Shown piece by piece: positions 1 through 6,116 of a stretch of DNA of 7,539 nucleotides. The stretch is from an uncultured Alphaproteobacteria bacterium (lineage in GTDB: Bacteria > Pseudomonadota > Alphaproteobacteria > UBA7985 > CAJQQZ01). How positions within the stretch are numbered: the stretch's first letter is position 1; every line of letters begins with the position of its first letter. The DNA is taken from assembly GCA_905480445.1 (NCBI GenBank), contig CAJQQJ010000147.1, positions 1 through 7,539 of the forward strand, in the 5' to 3' direction. The notes below the pieces were generated by a model that saw only the letters and a program-made list of their open reading frames with translations, did no database searches and was not told the origin of the DNA. A program made the position numbers and the translations under genes.

Positions 1-351
1 GCCAGCCAAAAACTTGATTGGGGGAAAACCGATGAAGCTGGGCTGTCTTTATCCGCTGCTTTTCTTGCAGGGCTGGCCACCAATTTAGCCAACCCCAAAG
101 CCATGACCTTTTTCTTCAGCATATTTGCGGTTTTAGTGCCAACAGAAGCAAGTGTGAGCGAACGACTTTACATCATCGCTGTGTGCGGCGTGATCAATAT
201 AACTTGGTATATCACTGTCGTGGCTGTCTTTGGCATTGCCGCCATTCGGGCTCTCATGGATCCGATCAAGTTTTGGCTCAATCGATCAGCAGCAGTTTTC
301 TTGGGCGGCCTTGGTTTATGGATGGTTGCAACTCTCTTCATTTCGAATTAG
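1..351 (+). CDS. LysE/RhtB-family amino-acid exporter, C-terminal part (5' end outside window)
   Basis: The frame is open from base 1 and ends at TAG 349-351, giving the last 116 residues; a full family member is about 200. The segment holds the family's Asn-Pro-Lys signature (residues 31-33 of the fragment, within LANPKAMTFFFSIFAVLVP) followed by three hydrophobic stretches at roughly residues 36-48, 57-80 and 97-114, matching the last helices of LysE/RhtB exporters. Such inner-membrane proteins export amino acids or their derivatives (homoserine, threonine, lysine, cysteine-type metabolites); the substrate cannot be read from this part. The internal ATG at 103 lies inside the NPK region and is not a start. 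The DUF1028 gene follows after 44 bases on the same strand, so the two may be co-transcribed. Family assignment is fairly sure; specificity is unknown. Confidence 0.85.
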   Translation, partial: ASQKLDWGKTDEAGLSLSAAFLAGLATNLANPKAMTFFFSIFAVLVPTEASVSERLYIIAVCGVINITWYITVVAVFGIAAIRALMDPIKFWLNRSAAVFLGGLGLWMVATLFISN

Positions 352-355
352 CTTC

Positions 356-372
356 GCGAAAATATTTTTCGC
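356..372. repeat. Near-palindrome between the exporter and the DUF1028 gene
   Basis: GCGAAAATATTTTTCGC has two perfect 7-base arms (GCGAAAA / TTTTCGC) around a 3-base centre. It begins 4 bases after the exporter stop and ends 23 bases before the DUF1028 start. It could be a repressor operator or a short RNA hairpin. No T-run follows the right arm, so it is not a standard intrinsic terminator. Function is inferred only from position and symmetry. Confidence 0.4.
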
Positions 373-395
373 TCAAAATCATGTAAGGCTCGAAC

Positions 396-1067
396 ATGAC
401 CTTTTCCCTTTCTGCCGTTTGCCCTGAAACCGGACAATTTGGTGTTGCTGTTACTTCTAGCTCGCTATGTGTTGCGGCGCGTTGTGCTTTTGCCCGCGCG
501 CATTATGGGGCTGTTTCAACCCAGAACATCACTGATCCTCGTTTGGCACCAAGAATACTGGATTTGCTGGCTGATGGTTTTCAGGCGCAAGAAGCATTGG
601 ATGCGGTGATGGCTGTACATGCCAGACGTGAGTACAGGCAGCTGGCAGTGGTTGATCGTTACGGCAATACCGCCACTCATTCCGGATCGAAAACCCTTGG
701 CACCAACGCAGTCGCGGTTGGTCAAGGTGTCGCCGCAGCAGGGAACTTGCTTTCGCATGTTGGCGTGCCTCAAGCCATGGTTGATGGCTTCAATGCTGCT
801 TCTGGCGCCCTAGGTGATAAGCTCGTTGCGGGCATGTTAGCCGGCTTGGCTTCGGGCGGTGAAATGGGCCCGGTGGCATCGGCTGGTATGGTCATAGCTG
901 ACAAGGAACAATGGTACATTGCTGATCTCCGTGTTGATCAGTCAGAACGCCCGATTGAACAGATGGGTGAGCTGTGGGAAGCTTGGAAACCGGAAATGTA
1001 TGATTACGTTACCCGCGGTATCAATCCTGAAACAGCCCCTTCATATGGCGTGCCAGGCGATGAGTAG
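396..1067 (+). CDS. DUF1028 family protein (Ntn-hydrolase-like)
   Basis: A 223-residue protein whose start, MTFSLSAVCPETGQFGVAV, is the diagnostic opening of DUF1028 (typically MTFSIVARDPxTGxxGVAV). Other family features are the GAVSTQNITDPRLAPR segment (about residues 38-53), the HARREYRQLAVVDRYG stretch, and GQGVAAAGNLL near the middle. DUF1028 has been placed structurally among N-terminal-nucleophile hydrolase folds; its reaction is not established to my knowledge. Thr2 would become the N-terminal residue after Met removal, as expected for an Ntn nucleophile, but this is inference. The start is supported by AAGG at 385-388, 7 bases before ATG. There is no signal peptide, so it is cytoplasmic. 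This is a short form without the extra C-terminal domain some members carry. Its stop overlaps the next gene by 8 bases, which implies co-translation with the isomerase-like protein. An amide or peptide-like substrate would fit the fold but is not shown. Confidence 0.88.
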   Translation: MTFSLSAVCPETGQFGVAVTSSSLCVAARCAFARAHYGAVSTQNITDPRLAPRILDLLADGFQAQEALDAVMAVHARREYRQLAVVDRYGNTATHSGSKTLGTNAVAVGQGVAAAGNLLSHVGVPQAMVDGFNAASGALGDKLVAGMLAGLASGGEMGPVASAGMVIADKEQWYIADLRVDQSERPIEQMGELWEAWKPEMYDYVTRGINPETAPSYGVPGDE

Positions 1068-1659
1068 TCCAGTCGTCGACTATTACTTTACGACCCTATC
1101 ACCTTGGTCCTTCTTTGGACTACCAAGACTGTTGGCGATGACAGAAAAAGCAGGTGCAAAAATTAATTACAAGCCTTGTAATTTGGGCGCTGTCTTTTCG
1201 GAAACCGGGGGTGTCGCCTTTAGCAAACGTTCGCCCGCAAGACTGGCTTACAGAATGATGGAGATGAAGCGCTGGAAGGCGCGCTTAGGCATTGAGTTCA
1301 ACCTTGAACCAGCCTTCTTTCCTTTCAACGATAGTCTTGCGAACAAGGTGATTATCGCAGCCATTGAACAGGACCAGGATCCGGCGGCACTTTGTGATGC
1401 TTTCCACCGTGCCGTTTGGTGCGATGAGCTCAACATGGCGAATGAAAGTGTTATTCAACAAGTTGCTGCTGATGCTGGCTATGATGGCGCACAATTGATG
1501 GAGGCAGCGGGTGCAGAGGCTATTGATGCTGTTTTGACCGCGAACAGCAATGAGGCGGTTGAGCGTAGCGTGTTTGGTGCACCTACTTACATATTGAACG
1601 GTGAAAATTTCTGGGGCCAAGATCGTCTGGATTTCCTTGACGAACGGCTTAATGGATAA
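1060..1659 (+). CDS. 2-hydroxychromene-2-carboxylate isomerase / kappa-GST-like DsbA-fold protein
   Basis: A 199-residue thioredoxin/DsbA-fold protein. Near the N-terminus, VDYYFTTLSPWSFFG matches the SPYS/SPWS motif of kappa-class glutathione transferases and NahD-type isomerases; Ser14 occupies the place of the catalytic Ser that activates glutathione in kappa GST. There is no CxxC, so it is not a disulfide oxidoreductase. Near the C-terminus, FGAPTYILNGENFWGQDRL (172-190) is the family's cis-proline loop (Pro175) and FWGQDRL signature. Family members isomerise or conjugate small aromatic or epoxide-type compounds using glutathione; the substrate here is unknown. The chosen ATG (1060) lies inside the ATGAGTAG overlap with the DUF1028 stop and gives the normal family length. 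The frame stays open further upstream, but that stretch is the DUF1028 gene in another frame. The Shine-Dalgarno is poor (AGG 2 bases away), which suggests translational coupling. Family call is strong; naphthalene catabolism is not implied. Confidence 0.88.
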   Translation: MSSPVVDYYFTTLSPWSFFGLPRLLAMTEKAGAKINYKPCNLGAVFSETGGVAFSKRSPARLAYRMMEMKRWKARLGIEFNLEPAFFPFNDSLANKVIIAAIEQDQDPAALCDAFHRAVWCDELNMANESVIQQVAADAGYDGAQLMEAAGAEAIDAVLTANSNEAVERSVFGAPTYILNGENFWGQDRLDFLDERLNG

Positions 1660-1685
1660 GAAACCAACGCGAAGAATGCATGCCT

Positions 1686-1691
1686 AGGGAG
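1686..1691 (+). promoter_or_regulatory. Ribosome binding site deciding the PhyH start
   Basis: AGGGAG sits 8 bases before ATG 1700 but only 2 bases before the GTG at 1694, which begins a GTG-GTG-ATG run. The spacing favours ATG 1700 as the real start. Confidence 0.65.
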
Positions 1692-1699
1692 TAGTGGTG

Positions 1700-2533
1700 A
1701 TGCCAAATGTTTTAACCCAAGATCAAATCGAAACTTACAAACGCGATGGCTTTCTGTCGCCTGTCACTGTTATGTCGCCGGAAGAAGCCGGGGAGTTTCG
1801 TAAAGCGCTGGAAGATGCCGAAGCCAAATGGCCAGAGGCTTTTGAGGGGGCTGGTCGCAACAACTCCCACCTCAATCTGAAATTCATGGATGAGCTGGTT
1901 CATGACACCCGGATCGTAGACGCGGTTGAGGATCTAATCGGTCCTAACCTCTTGGCCTATGGGACTGTTCTGTTCATTAAGGAGCCCAACACACCGGGCT
2001 TTGTAAGCTGGCATCAAGACGCTACCTACATGGGTCTGACGCCTTATACAGAGGCAACCACCGTTTGGTTGGCCTTGTCTGAATCCAACCGTGAAACCGG
2101 TTGCATGCGCATGGTCCCCGGCAGCCATAAAGATGGCATCCGTTCGCACGTTGACACTTTTGCTGAAACTAACATCTTGACCCGTGGCCAAGACATTCAA
2201 AACGTGGATGAGTCCGGGATTGTCGATCTGGAACTTGTGCCCGGCCAGATGTCTTTCCACCACATGGCGGTCATTCATGGTTCTCAGCCGAACCTCAGCG
2301 ACAAGCGCCGAATTGGCTTTGTGATCCAATGCTACATGAAGCCTGAAGTGAGCCAGAAAATTAAACCCGTGTATGCTCAACATGTCCGCGGCGATGATCC
2401 TTATGGTAACTTCCTAGCGACACCTCGTGCATCCGGTAACATGGTTCCAGAAGACGTTGCACGCCGCGATCATTGCAACGAGATCTGGTCAGACATCCTC
2501 TATCACGGCGCCGAAAAACGCCGAGACTATTAA
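1700..2533 (+). CDS. Phytanoyl-CoA dioxygenase (PhyH) family Fe(II)/2-oxoglutarate oxygenase
   Basis: A 277-residue PhyH-family protein. The N-terminus LTQDQIETYKRDGFL is the family's usual opening helix. The iron triad is visible: His105 and Asp107 in SWHQDATYMG, and His193 in IHGSQPNLSDKRR; Arg204 of that motif is the expected 2-oxoglutarate carboxylate anchor. The ETGCMRMVPGSHKDG stretch is the typical strand-turn between them. All key residues are present, so it should be an active oxygenase coupling 2-oxoglutarate decarboxylation to hydroxylation. Family substrates range from phytanoyl-CoA to ectoine and many small metabolites; none can be chosen here, and no ectoine genes are nearby. 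It lies 40 bases after the isomerase-like gene and is probably in the same transcript. GTG 1694 is a possible alternative start two codons earlier. Family call is strong. Confidence 0.92.
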   Translation: MPNVLTQDQIETYKRDGFLSPVTVMSPEEAGEFRKALEDAEAKWPEAFEGAGRNNSHLNLKFMDELVHDTRIVDAVEDLIGPNLLAYGTVLFIKEPNTPGFVSWHQDATYMGLTPYTEATTVWLALSESNRETGCMRMVPGSHKDGIRSHVDTFAETNILTRGQDIQNVDESGIVDLELVPGQMSFHHMAVIHGSQPNLSDKRRIGFVIQCYMKPEVSQKIKPVYAQHVRGDDPYGNFLATPRASGNMVPEDVARRDHCNEIWSDILYHGAEKRRDY

Positions 2534-2566
2534 ACTGAATTTTTCTGGTCGTTCAGAAAGCGTTTA

Positions 2567-2652
2567 ATTTCAATTCATCCTTCGTTCAGTTTGTTTGTGC
2601 TTAATTGGTTTCAACAGACAAATTGAATTTAGATAGAAAGAAGGATTGAAAT
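2567..2652 (+). promoter_or_regulatory. AT-rich leader with inverted repeat that can mask the OmpA-like gene's ribosome binding site
   Basis: The 120 bases between the PhyH stop and the OmpA-like start are clearly AT-rich and hold no gene. ATTTCAATTCATCCTT (2567-2582) is complementary to AAGGATTGAAAT (2641-2652), giving 12 pairs with a 4-base bulge. The right arm contains the AAGGA Shine-Dalgarno of the next gene (8 bases from its ATG). A competing partner for the left arm is AATTGAA at 2621-2627, which pairs with TTCAATT at 2569-2575. A promoter is likely in this gap, but no convincing -35/-10 pair stands out. The regulatory role is inferred; the stems are AU-rich and weak. Confidence 0.3.
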
Positions 2653-2653
2653 C

Positions 2654-3244
2654 ATGTTGAACCGTCGTCAGGTTTTCGGAAATCTTTGTAAGGGCGCAGC
2701 TGTTGTTACAGCAGCAGCGGCAACTGCCTCTCTCCCAGGCATCGCTTTTGCGCAACATGCGACCATCTCGGCTGATATGATTGAGCGTTCTTTGAAGGTG
2801 GCACCCAAGATGCTGTTGCCATTGAAGAAGCGCATTAAGCGTAAGGAACTGCGTCACCGCAAAGACCTACGCATTGTTGCGCCTTCGATTGATATCCATG
2901 CCATTAACTTTGAATTTGGCTCTGACCGCATCCCTCGGGAGCAACGTTGGAAAGTGCGCGAAATCGCCCGGGCAATGCGCCGGATGCTGCGCCGGGAGCC
3001 TTATGAAGTCTTCTTGATTGAAGGTCACACTGACGCTGTCGGCTCATACTACAGCAACCAGCTGCTCTCAGAGCGTCGAGCAGCTTCATTGAAGCGACTG
3101 CTGGTTCGTCGTTTCCGTGTTAACCCTTATGCTCTGGAGACAGCAGGGTTTGGTGAAGAACAACTGCTTGTACCAACCCCTTACGAAGAATGGCGTAATC
3201 GCCGTGTAACGCTGCGCCGTGTGACAGATTTCATCACGGGCTAA
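2654..3244 (+). CDS. Secreted OmpA-like peptidoglycan-binding protein
   Basis: A 196-residue protein. The N-terminus has a twin arginine (NRRQVFGNL, Arg4-Arg5), a hydrophobic Ala-rich stretch (14-27) and AFA|Q as a likely cleavage site after residue 33. This reads as a Tat-type or ordinary Sec signal peptide, so the protein is exported. Residues about 52-73 are very basic (PKMLLPLKKRIKRKELRHRK). From about residue 79 an OmpA C-terminal domain follows: INFEFGSD, then GHTDAVGSYYSNQLLSERRA, then NRRV near the end. Asp127 and Arg142 are 15 residues apart, like the diaminopimelate-binding Asp271/Arg286 of E. coli OmpA, so peptidoglycan binding is expected. No beta-barrel and no lipobox are present, so it is probably a soluble periplasmic protein. 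The start has AAGGA at 2641-2645. The stop lies 19 bases from the convergent cytochrome-b-like gene. The job is likely structural at the envelope. Confidence 0.87.
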   Translation: MLNRRQVFGNLCKGAAVVTAAAATASLPGIAFAQHATISADMIERSLKVAPKMLLPLKKRIKRKELRHRKDLRIVAPSIDIHAINFEFGSDRIPREQRWKVREIARAMRRMLRREPYEVFLIEGHTDAVGSYYSNQLLSERRAASLKRLLVRRFRVNPYALETAGFGEEQLLVPTPYEEWRNRRVTLRRVTDFITG

Positions 3245-3263
3245 GGCCTTACAAGTTCGAACC

Positions 3264-3887
3264 TCAATTCGAGCCCCAATAACTGGCTAGGTAGGCTTGG
3301 TATTGAACAGGGAGGTTCACCGGGTTGAAAATGCCCATTAGCCCGGCAACAACGATCAAGCCTACCACCAGCCCGGCCCAAGGGAGCAGCAAGTGCACCT
3401 TTGTGGCCGGCGCTGGCCATGAGCGGAACCGCAATGCGCAGGCGAGATGAGCGAAGATAGCTGCGATACCTAAAATGTAGTAGGGCGCGAAATACCAAAT
3501 GAAAGGTGCTTTGCTCACAACGGCAGCAGCCCAGTAGGAGTTGGTGTCGAGGTCGTAGGCTATTCGTGTCGCTATCGCAGCAATCATGTGTTGCAGCAAA
3601 AAGAACGCGATGTAACATCCGGACAGCACCTGAAGCCAAGCCCAGTTACCTTTCGGCCTGCCGCTTTTGAAAACTAAGACCAAGCCAATCAAAATCTGCA
3701 CCGCAAAGAGAGCAAACAACAGGATCTCAACAGGCAGAAAGCGATAGACGACCCTTAAGCTTTCCATAACGGCCAAGTGGGTTTCAATCCCCAAAACTAT
3801 CGTTAGATGATTGATCATATGCAACAGAATGAAAGCCAGCAGAAAGAGCGCATTCGTTCTGTGGATCTTTTTCAGCTTGCTTGTCAT
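3264..3887 (-). CDS. Five-helix membrane protein resembling succinate dehydrogenase cytochrome b (SdhC b558-like)
   Basis: A 207-residue integral membrane protein with five hydrophobic helices at roughly residues 13-33, 52-73, 85-107, 131-152 and 168-187. Histidines inside helices are His23 and His27 (helix I), His100 (III) and His147 (IV). Length, helix count and His placement resemble the single-polypeptide cytochrome b subunits of succinate dehydrogenase/fumarate reductase (B. subtilis SdhC type). There the two haems use His pairs from helices I/III and II/IV; helix II here has no His. One haem bound between helices I and III is therefore plausible, and the second site looks incomplete. 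No flavoprotein or iron-sulfur subunit is adjacent, so this is not a normal sdh operon. The ATG lies 3 bases after the transporter stop, a spacing typical of translational coupling. The family link is my reading of the helix pattern; haem binding is inferred. Confidence 0.55.
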   Translation of the reverse strand: MTSKLKKIHRTNALFLLAFILLHMINHLTIVLGIETHLAVMESLRVVYRFLPVEILLFALFAVQILIGLVLVFKSGRPKGNWAWLQVLSGCYIAFFLLQHMIAAIATRIAYDLDTNSYWAAAVVSKAPFIWYFAPYYILGIAAIFAHLACALRFRSWPAPATKVHLLLPWAGLVVGLIVVAGLMGIFNPVNLPVQYQAYLASYWGSN

Positions 3888-3890
3888 GTT

Positions 3891-5120
3891 TTACGCGCCT
3901 GCTGGCTGGTCCTTTTTGCTCAAAGCCAACCAGATCAATGCGCCGCCAGCCAAGGCCAAGAATGGCAGCATGGCGTAATTGACCGCGGACCAACCTTCTA
4001 CTGCTGTGCCACCTGAACAATTCATCAGCAGGCCGGAAGAAAGCGAAGCGATTGTCACCATACCAAAGACCGCGAAGTCATTCATGCCTTGAGCTTTCGC
4101 GCGCTCCTCCGGGGCATGTGCGGCCGCTAACATGGCAGTGCCGCCAATGAAAGAAAAGTTCCAGCCGATGCCCAGCAAGATGAGAGCCACGAAAAAGTTC
4201 CCTAGATCAACGCCGGATAGCGCGACTACTCCTGCGCCGCAAAGCACGACCAATCCGACAGCGATAATTTTCTCCGCTCCGTACCGCGCAATTAGATGAC
4301 CGGTGAAGAAGGAAGGAATGAACATGAACAGGACGTGCGCCGAAACAACGTCGGCGGCATTGTTTGTCGTGAAGCCGCAACCAACGACCGCTAGCGGCGT
4401 AGAGGTCATGGTCAAATTCATCAATGAATAGCCCACCATCGCGCAGATCATAGCCACGAGTATTTTAGGTGTTTTCAGCAATTCGAGACGACTGCGTCCC
4501 TGATTGCTTGAAGTTTCTTTTTTCGGCTTTGGAATATCAAGAAAGCGGAAGATCCAAACTGCACAAATGTTAATAGCCATAAGGGTCAGATAGCCGCCGG
4601 CGAATTGGACCGGGTGCAGGGCGTCTTGCGTAAACTTAACCAGTTGCGGTCCGACAATGGCAGCAAACAAGCCACCGACCATCACATAGGAAATCGCCTT
4701 GGGGCGAAATTCGACGCTGGCTGTGTCTGTTGCCGCGAAACGGTAGAAACCGTGGGCTGACATGTAGATGCCGATAAAAAAGGAGCCAATCAGGAAGATG
4801 AGGAAAGAATTGGCATAGAGGCCGTAAGCGCAAACAGCGCCGCCTAGTGCGCCGCCCATTGATCCCAGAGTGAAGCCTGTTGCTCTGCCGTGTTTTTGCA
4901 TCAAGTTAGCCATGAAGGGCGCGGTCACCATGGAGCCAAAAACTGTCAGCGATATTGGCAGTGTTGCCCAACACTTATCGACAGAAAGCAACTGGCCCGA
5001 AAGACCACCGAGCACAAAATGGATGGGCATCTGCGCACCCAAAATTGCCTGAGCAACAACAAGAATGCCGACGTTCTTTTTCGCACGACCGTGGTCGTAG
5101 GCTTCGGATGCAGTTGAAAT
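3891..5120 (-). CDS. Major facilitator superfamily transporter, non-canonical start (ATT 5120 or CTG 5123)
   Basis: A polytopic protein of about 409 residues with around 12 hydrophobic segments. A motif-A-like cytoplasmic loop (ANLMQKHGRATGF) follows the second helix, and a central hydrophilic linker (IPKPKKETSSNQGRS) separates the two six-helix halves, the MFS layout. The only usual start codon near the front is TTG 5042, which would cut helix 1 in half. The same frame stays open upstream and encodes STASEAYDHGRAKKNVGI followed by LVVAQAILGAQ, a normal basic N-terminus plus helix 1. In that extension there is no ATG, GTG or TTG; AGGGA (5133-5129) stands 8 bases before ATT 5120 and 5 before CTG 5123. 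An in-frame TAA (5147-5145) bars earlier starts. The substrate is unknown. It lies 96 bases after the dehydrogenase stop and directly precedes the cytochrome-b-like gene. Confidence 0.85.
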   Translation of the reverse strand: MSTASEAYDHGRAKKNVGILVVAQAILGAQMPIHFVLGGLSGQLLSVDKCWATLPISLTVFGSMVTAPFMANLMQKHGRATGFTLGSMGGALGGAVCAYGLYANSFLIFLIGSFFIGIYMSAHGFYRFAATDTASVEFRPKAISYVMVGGLFAAIVGPQLVKFTQDALHPVQFAGGYLTLMAINICAVWIFRFLDIPKPKKETSSNQGRSRLELLKTPKILVAMICAMVGYSLMNLTMTSTPLAVVGCGFTTNNAADVVSAHVLFMFIPSFFTGHLIARYGAEKIIAVGLVVLCGAGVVALSGVDLGNFFVALILLGIGWNFSFIGGTAMLAAAHAPEERAKAQGMNDFAVFGMVTIASLSSGLLMNCSGGTAVEGWSAVNYAMLPFLALAGGALIWLALSKKDQPAGA

Positions 5121-5128
5121 CAGCGTGA

Positions 5129-5133
5129 TCCCT
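5129..5133 (-). promoter_or_regulatory. Ribosome binding site supporting the upstream transporter start
   Basis: On the minus strand AGGGA (5133 down to 5129) lies 8 bases before ATT 5120 and 5 bases before CTG 5123, both in frame with the transporter. No ATG, GTG or TTG follows it at usual spacing in that frame, so it points to a non-canonical start codon. Confidence 0.45.
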
Positions 5134-5159
5134 GAATGGAAAGATTAAATTAGCCCAGT

Positions 5160-5186
5160 TTGGCTATCATCTAGATTGGCTATCAT
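5160..5186. repeat. Two 11-base direct repeats with 16-base period upstream of the transporter
   Basis: TTGGCTATCAT occurs at 5160-5170 and 5176-5186, separated by CTAGA; the junction forms the perfect palindrome ATCTAGAT (5169-5176). The repeats fall in the 96-base gap between the dehydrogenase stop and the transporter start. They could be paired operator half-sites or a simple local duplication. On the minus strand TATGAT (5187-5182) also resembles a -10 box, with only a poor -35 candidate, so an internal promoter is possible but not shown. Confidence 0.45.
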
Positions 5187-5216
5187 AAGGGGCAAGTGGG
5201 GACAAGAAATGACAGG

Positions 5217-6116
5217 CTAGCCCTCTGCGTCTTTAGGTCCAATCATTTGGCTAAGGATTGGAAAGTAGCGGTCACCGTGCCCAGCTTCAGTGGTTTTCTC
5301 AAGAATTTTACAGAGATTCTCTGCTCCGCCAGCATAGAGTTCTGATTGGTCCGCGAGCTGAAGCGCGTAGGCGACATCCTTCAGCGCGTACATGACCGAG
5401 AAGGCTTGCTCAGGGAAGTTCTTTGGAATGATGGCCTTTTTGGCGTGGTTCTTAAGGGCAAATGAATCAGCCGAGGCGGTTTCGAAGAACTGCGCTAGTT
5501 TGTCATTAGGTACACCGTTTTTCTCGGCGATGGCAAAGGCTTCAGACAGAGCATTAACGGTCTGGAAAAGCACCATGTTGTTCATGATTTTCACAACCTG
5601 ACCACAGCCCGTTTCACCACAATGATTTATCTCGCTACCCATGTATTCTAGGTAGGGTTTGATGAAAGCAAAAAGCTCGTCGTTGGCGCCGACCATGATT
5701 GATAAAGTGCCGTCGACAGCAGCATGTCTTGTCCGTGCAATTGGGGCGTCGATGAAGGGCACATTGGCCTGACTAAACTCCTGCGCTATATCCCTGGTTA
5801 GCTGTACTGGTGTTGTGCCGAGGTCAACGATGACCTGGCCAGGTATGGCAGCGTCAATGAGCCCTCGCTCCATTCGGCAAAGGTACTCGACTTCTTTGCC
5901 ACCAGGTAGCGTCATGAAGATGATGTCAGTCTGTGCTACAAGATCCTTCAGTTCACCGCAGGCGGTAACGCCATCACTTGCAAGCTCAGCGGGCTTGCTG
6001 GGGTCGAGATCGTAAGCAAAAACTTTACAGCCCGATTTCTTCGCCAAATTGCGGCACATAGGAAAACCCATGACGCCCAGCCCAATAAAACCCAAATTCA
6101 ATGAGGTATCGATCAC
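5217..6116 (-). CDS. NAD(P)-dependent beta-hydroxyacid dehydrogenase (3-hydroxyisobutyrate dehydrogenase-like) with ARTR substrate loop
   Basis: A 299-residue protein of usual family length. The N-terminal Rossmann motif GFIGLGVMGFPM (Gly12, Gly14, Gly17) is clear, and Asp36 at the end of the second strand (AYDLD) favours NAD over NADP. The catalytic Lys176 and Asn180 sit in GCGQVVKIMNNMV, matching the family's GxxGxxxKxxxN pattern. The substrate loop DAPIARTRHAAVDGTLSIMVG (123-143) differs from the usual DAPVSGG form: Ala-Arg-Thr-Arg replaces the Ser-Gly-Gly that contacts the substrate carboxylate. This recalls the GRT loop of sulfolactaldehyde reductase YihU, so another anionic head group is possible (inference). 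The start is GTG 6116 with AAGGA (6129-6125) 8 bases upstream. It is divergent from the arginase-like gene and lies upstream of the transporter on the same strand. It probably oxidises or reduces a short hydroxyacid/semialdehyde pair; the exact compound is unknown. Confidence 0.9.
   Translation of the reverse strand: MIDTSLNLGFIGLGVMGFPMCRNLAKKSGCKVFAYDLDPSKPAELASDGVTACGELKDLVAQTDIIFMTLPGGKEVEYLCRMERGLIDAAIPGQVIVDLGTTPVQLTRDIAQEFSQANVPFIDAPIARTRHAAVDGTLSIMVGANDELFAFIKPYLEYMGSEINHCGETGCGQVVKIMNNMVLFQTVNALSEAFAIAEKNGVPNDKLAQFFETASADSFALKNHAKKAIIPKNFPEQAFSVMYALKDVAYALQLADQSELYAGGAENLCKILEKTTEAGHGDRYFPILSQMIGPKDAEG

Noticed and set aside
919..1059. Extension of the isomerase-like gene back to 919
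   Set aside because: This stretch is the well-supported DUF1028 gene in another frame, and the family N-terminus (VDYYFTTLSPWS) begins just after ATG 1060.
1934..2383. 149-codon open frame on the minus strand inside the PhyH gene
   Set aside because: It lies wholly within a gene with all catalytic motifs intact, and its translation resembles no family I recognise.
3245..3263. Bidirectional terminator between the convergent OmpA-like and cytochrome-b-like genes
   Set aside because: The 19-base gap has no strong GC stem with flanking T-tracts; readthrough or Rho-dependent ending is as likely.
3241..3639. 132-codon minus-strand open frame overlapping the cytochrome-b-like gene
   Set aside because: It is a different frame of the same strand over a clear five-helix protein; the product is Arg/Leu/Ser-rich without motifs.
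5040..5042. TTG at 5042 as the transporter start
   Set aside because: It would remove half of the first transmembrane helix; the frame above it is open, encodes a normal MFS N-terminus and is preceded by a good AGGGA.
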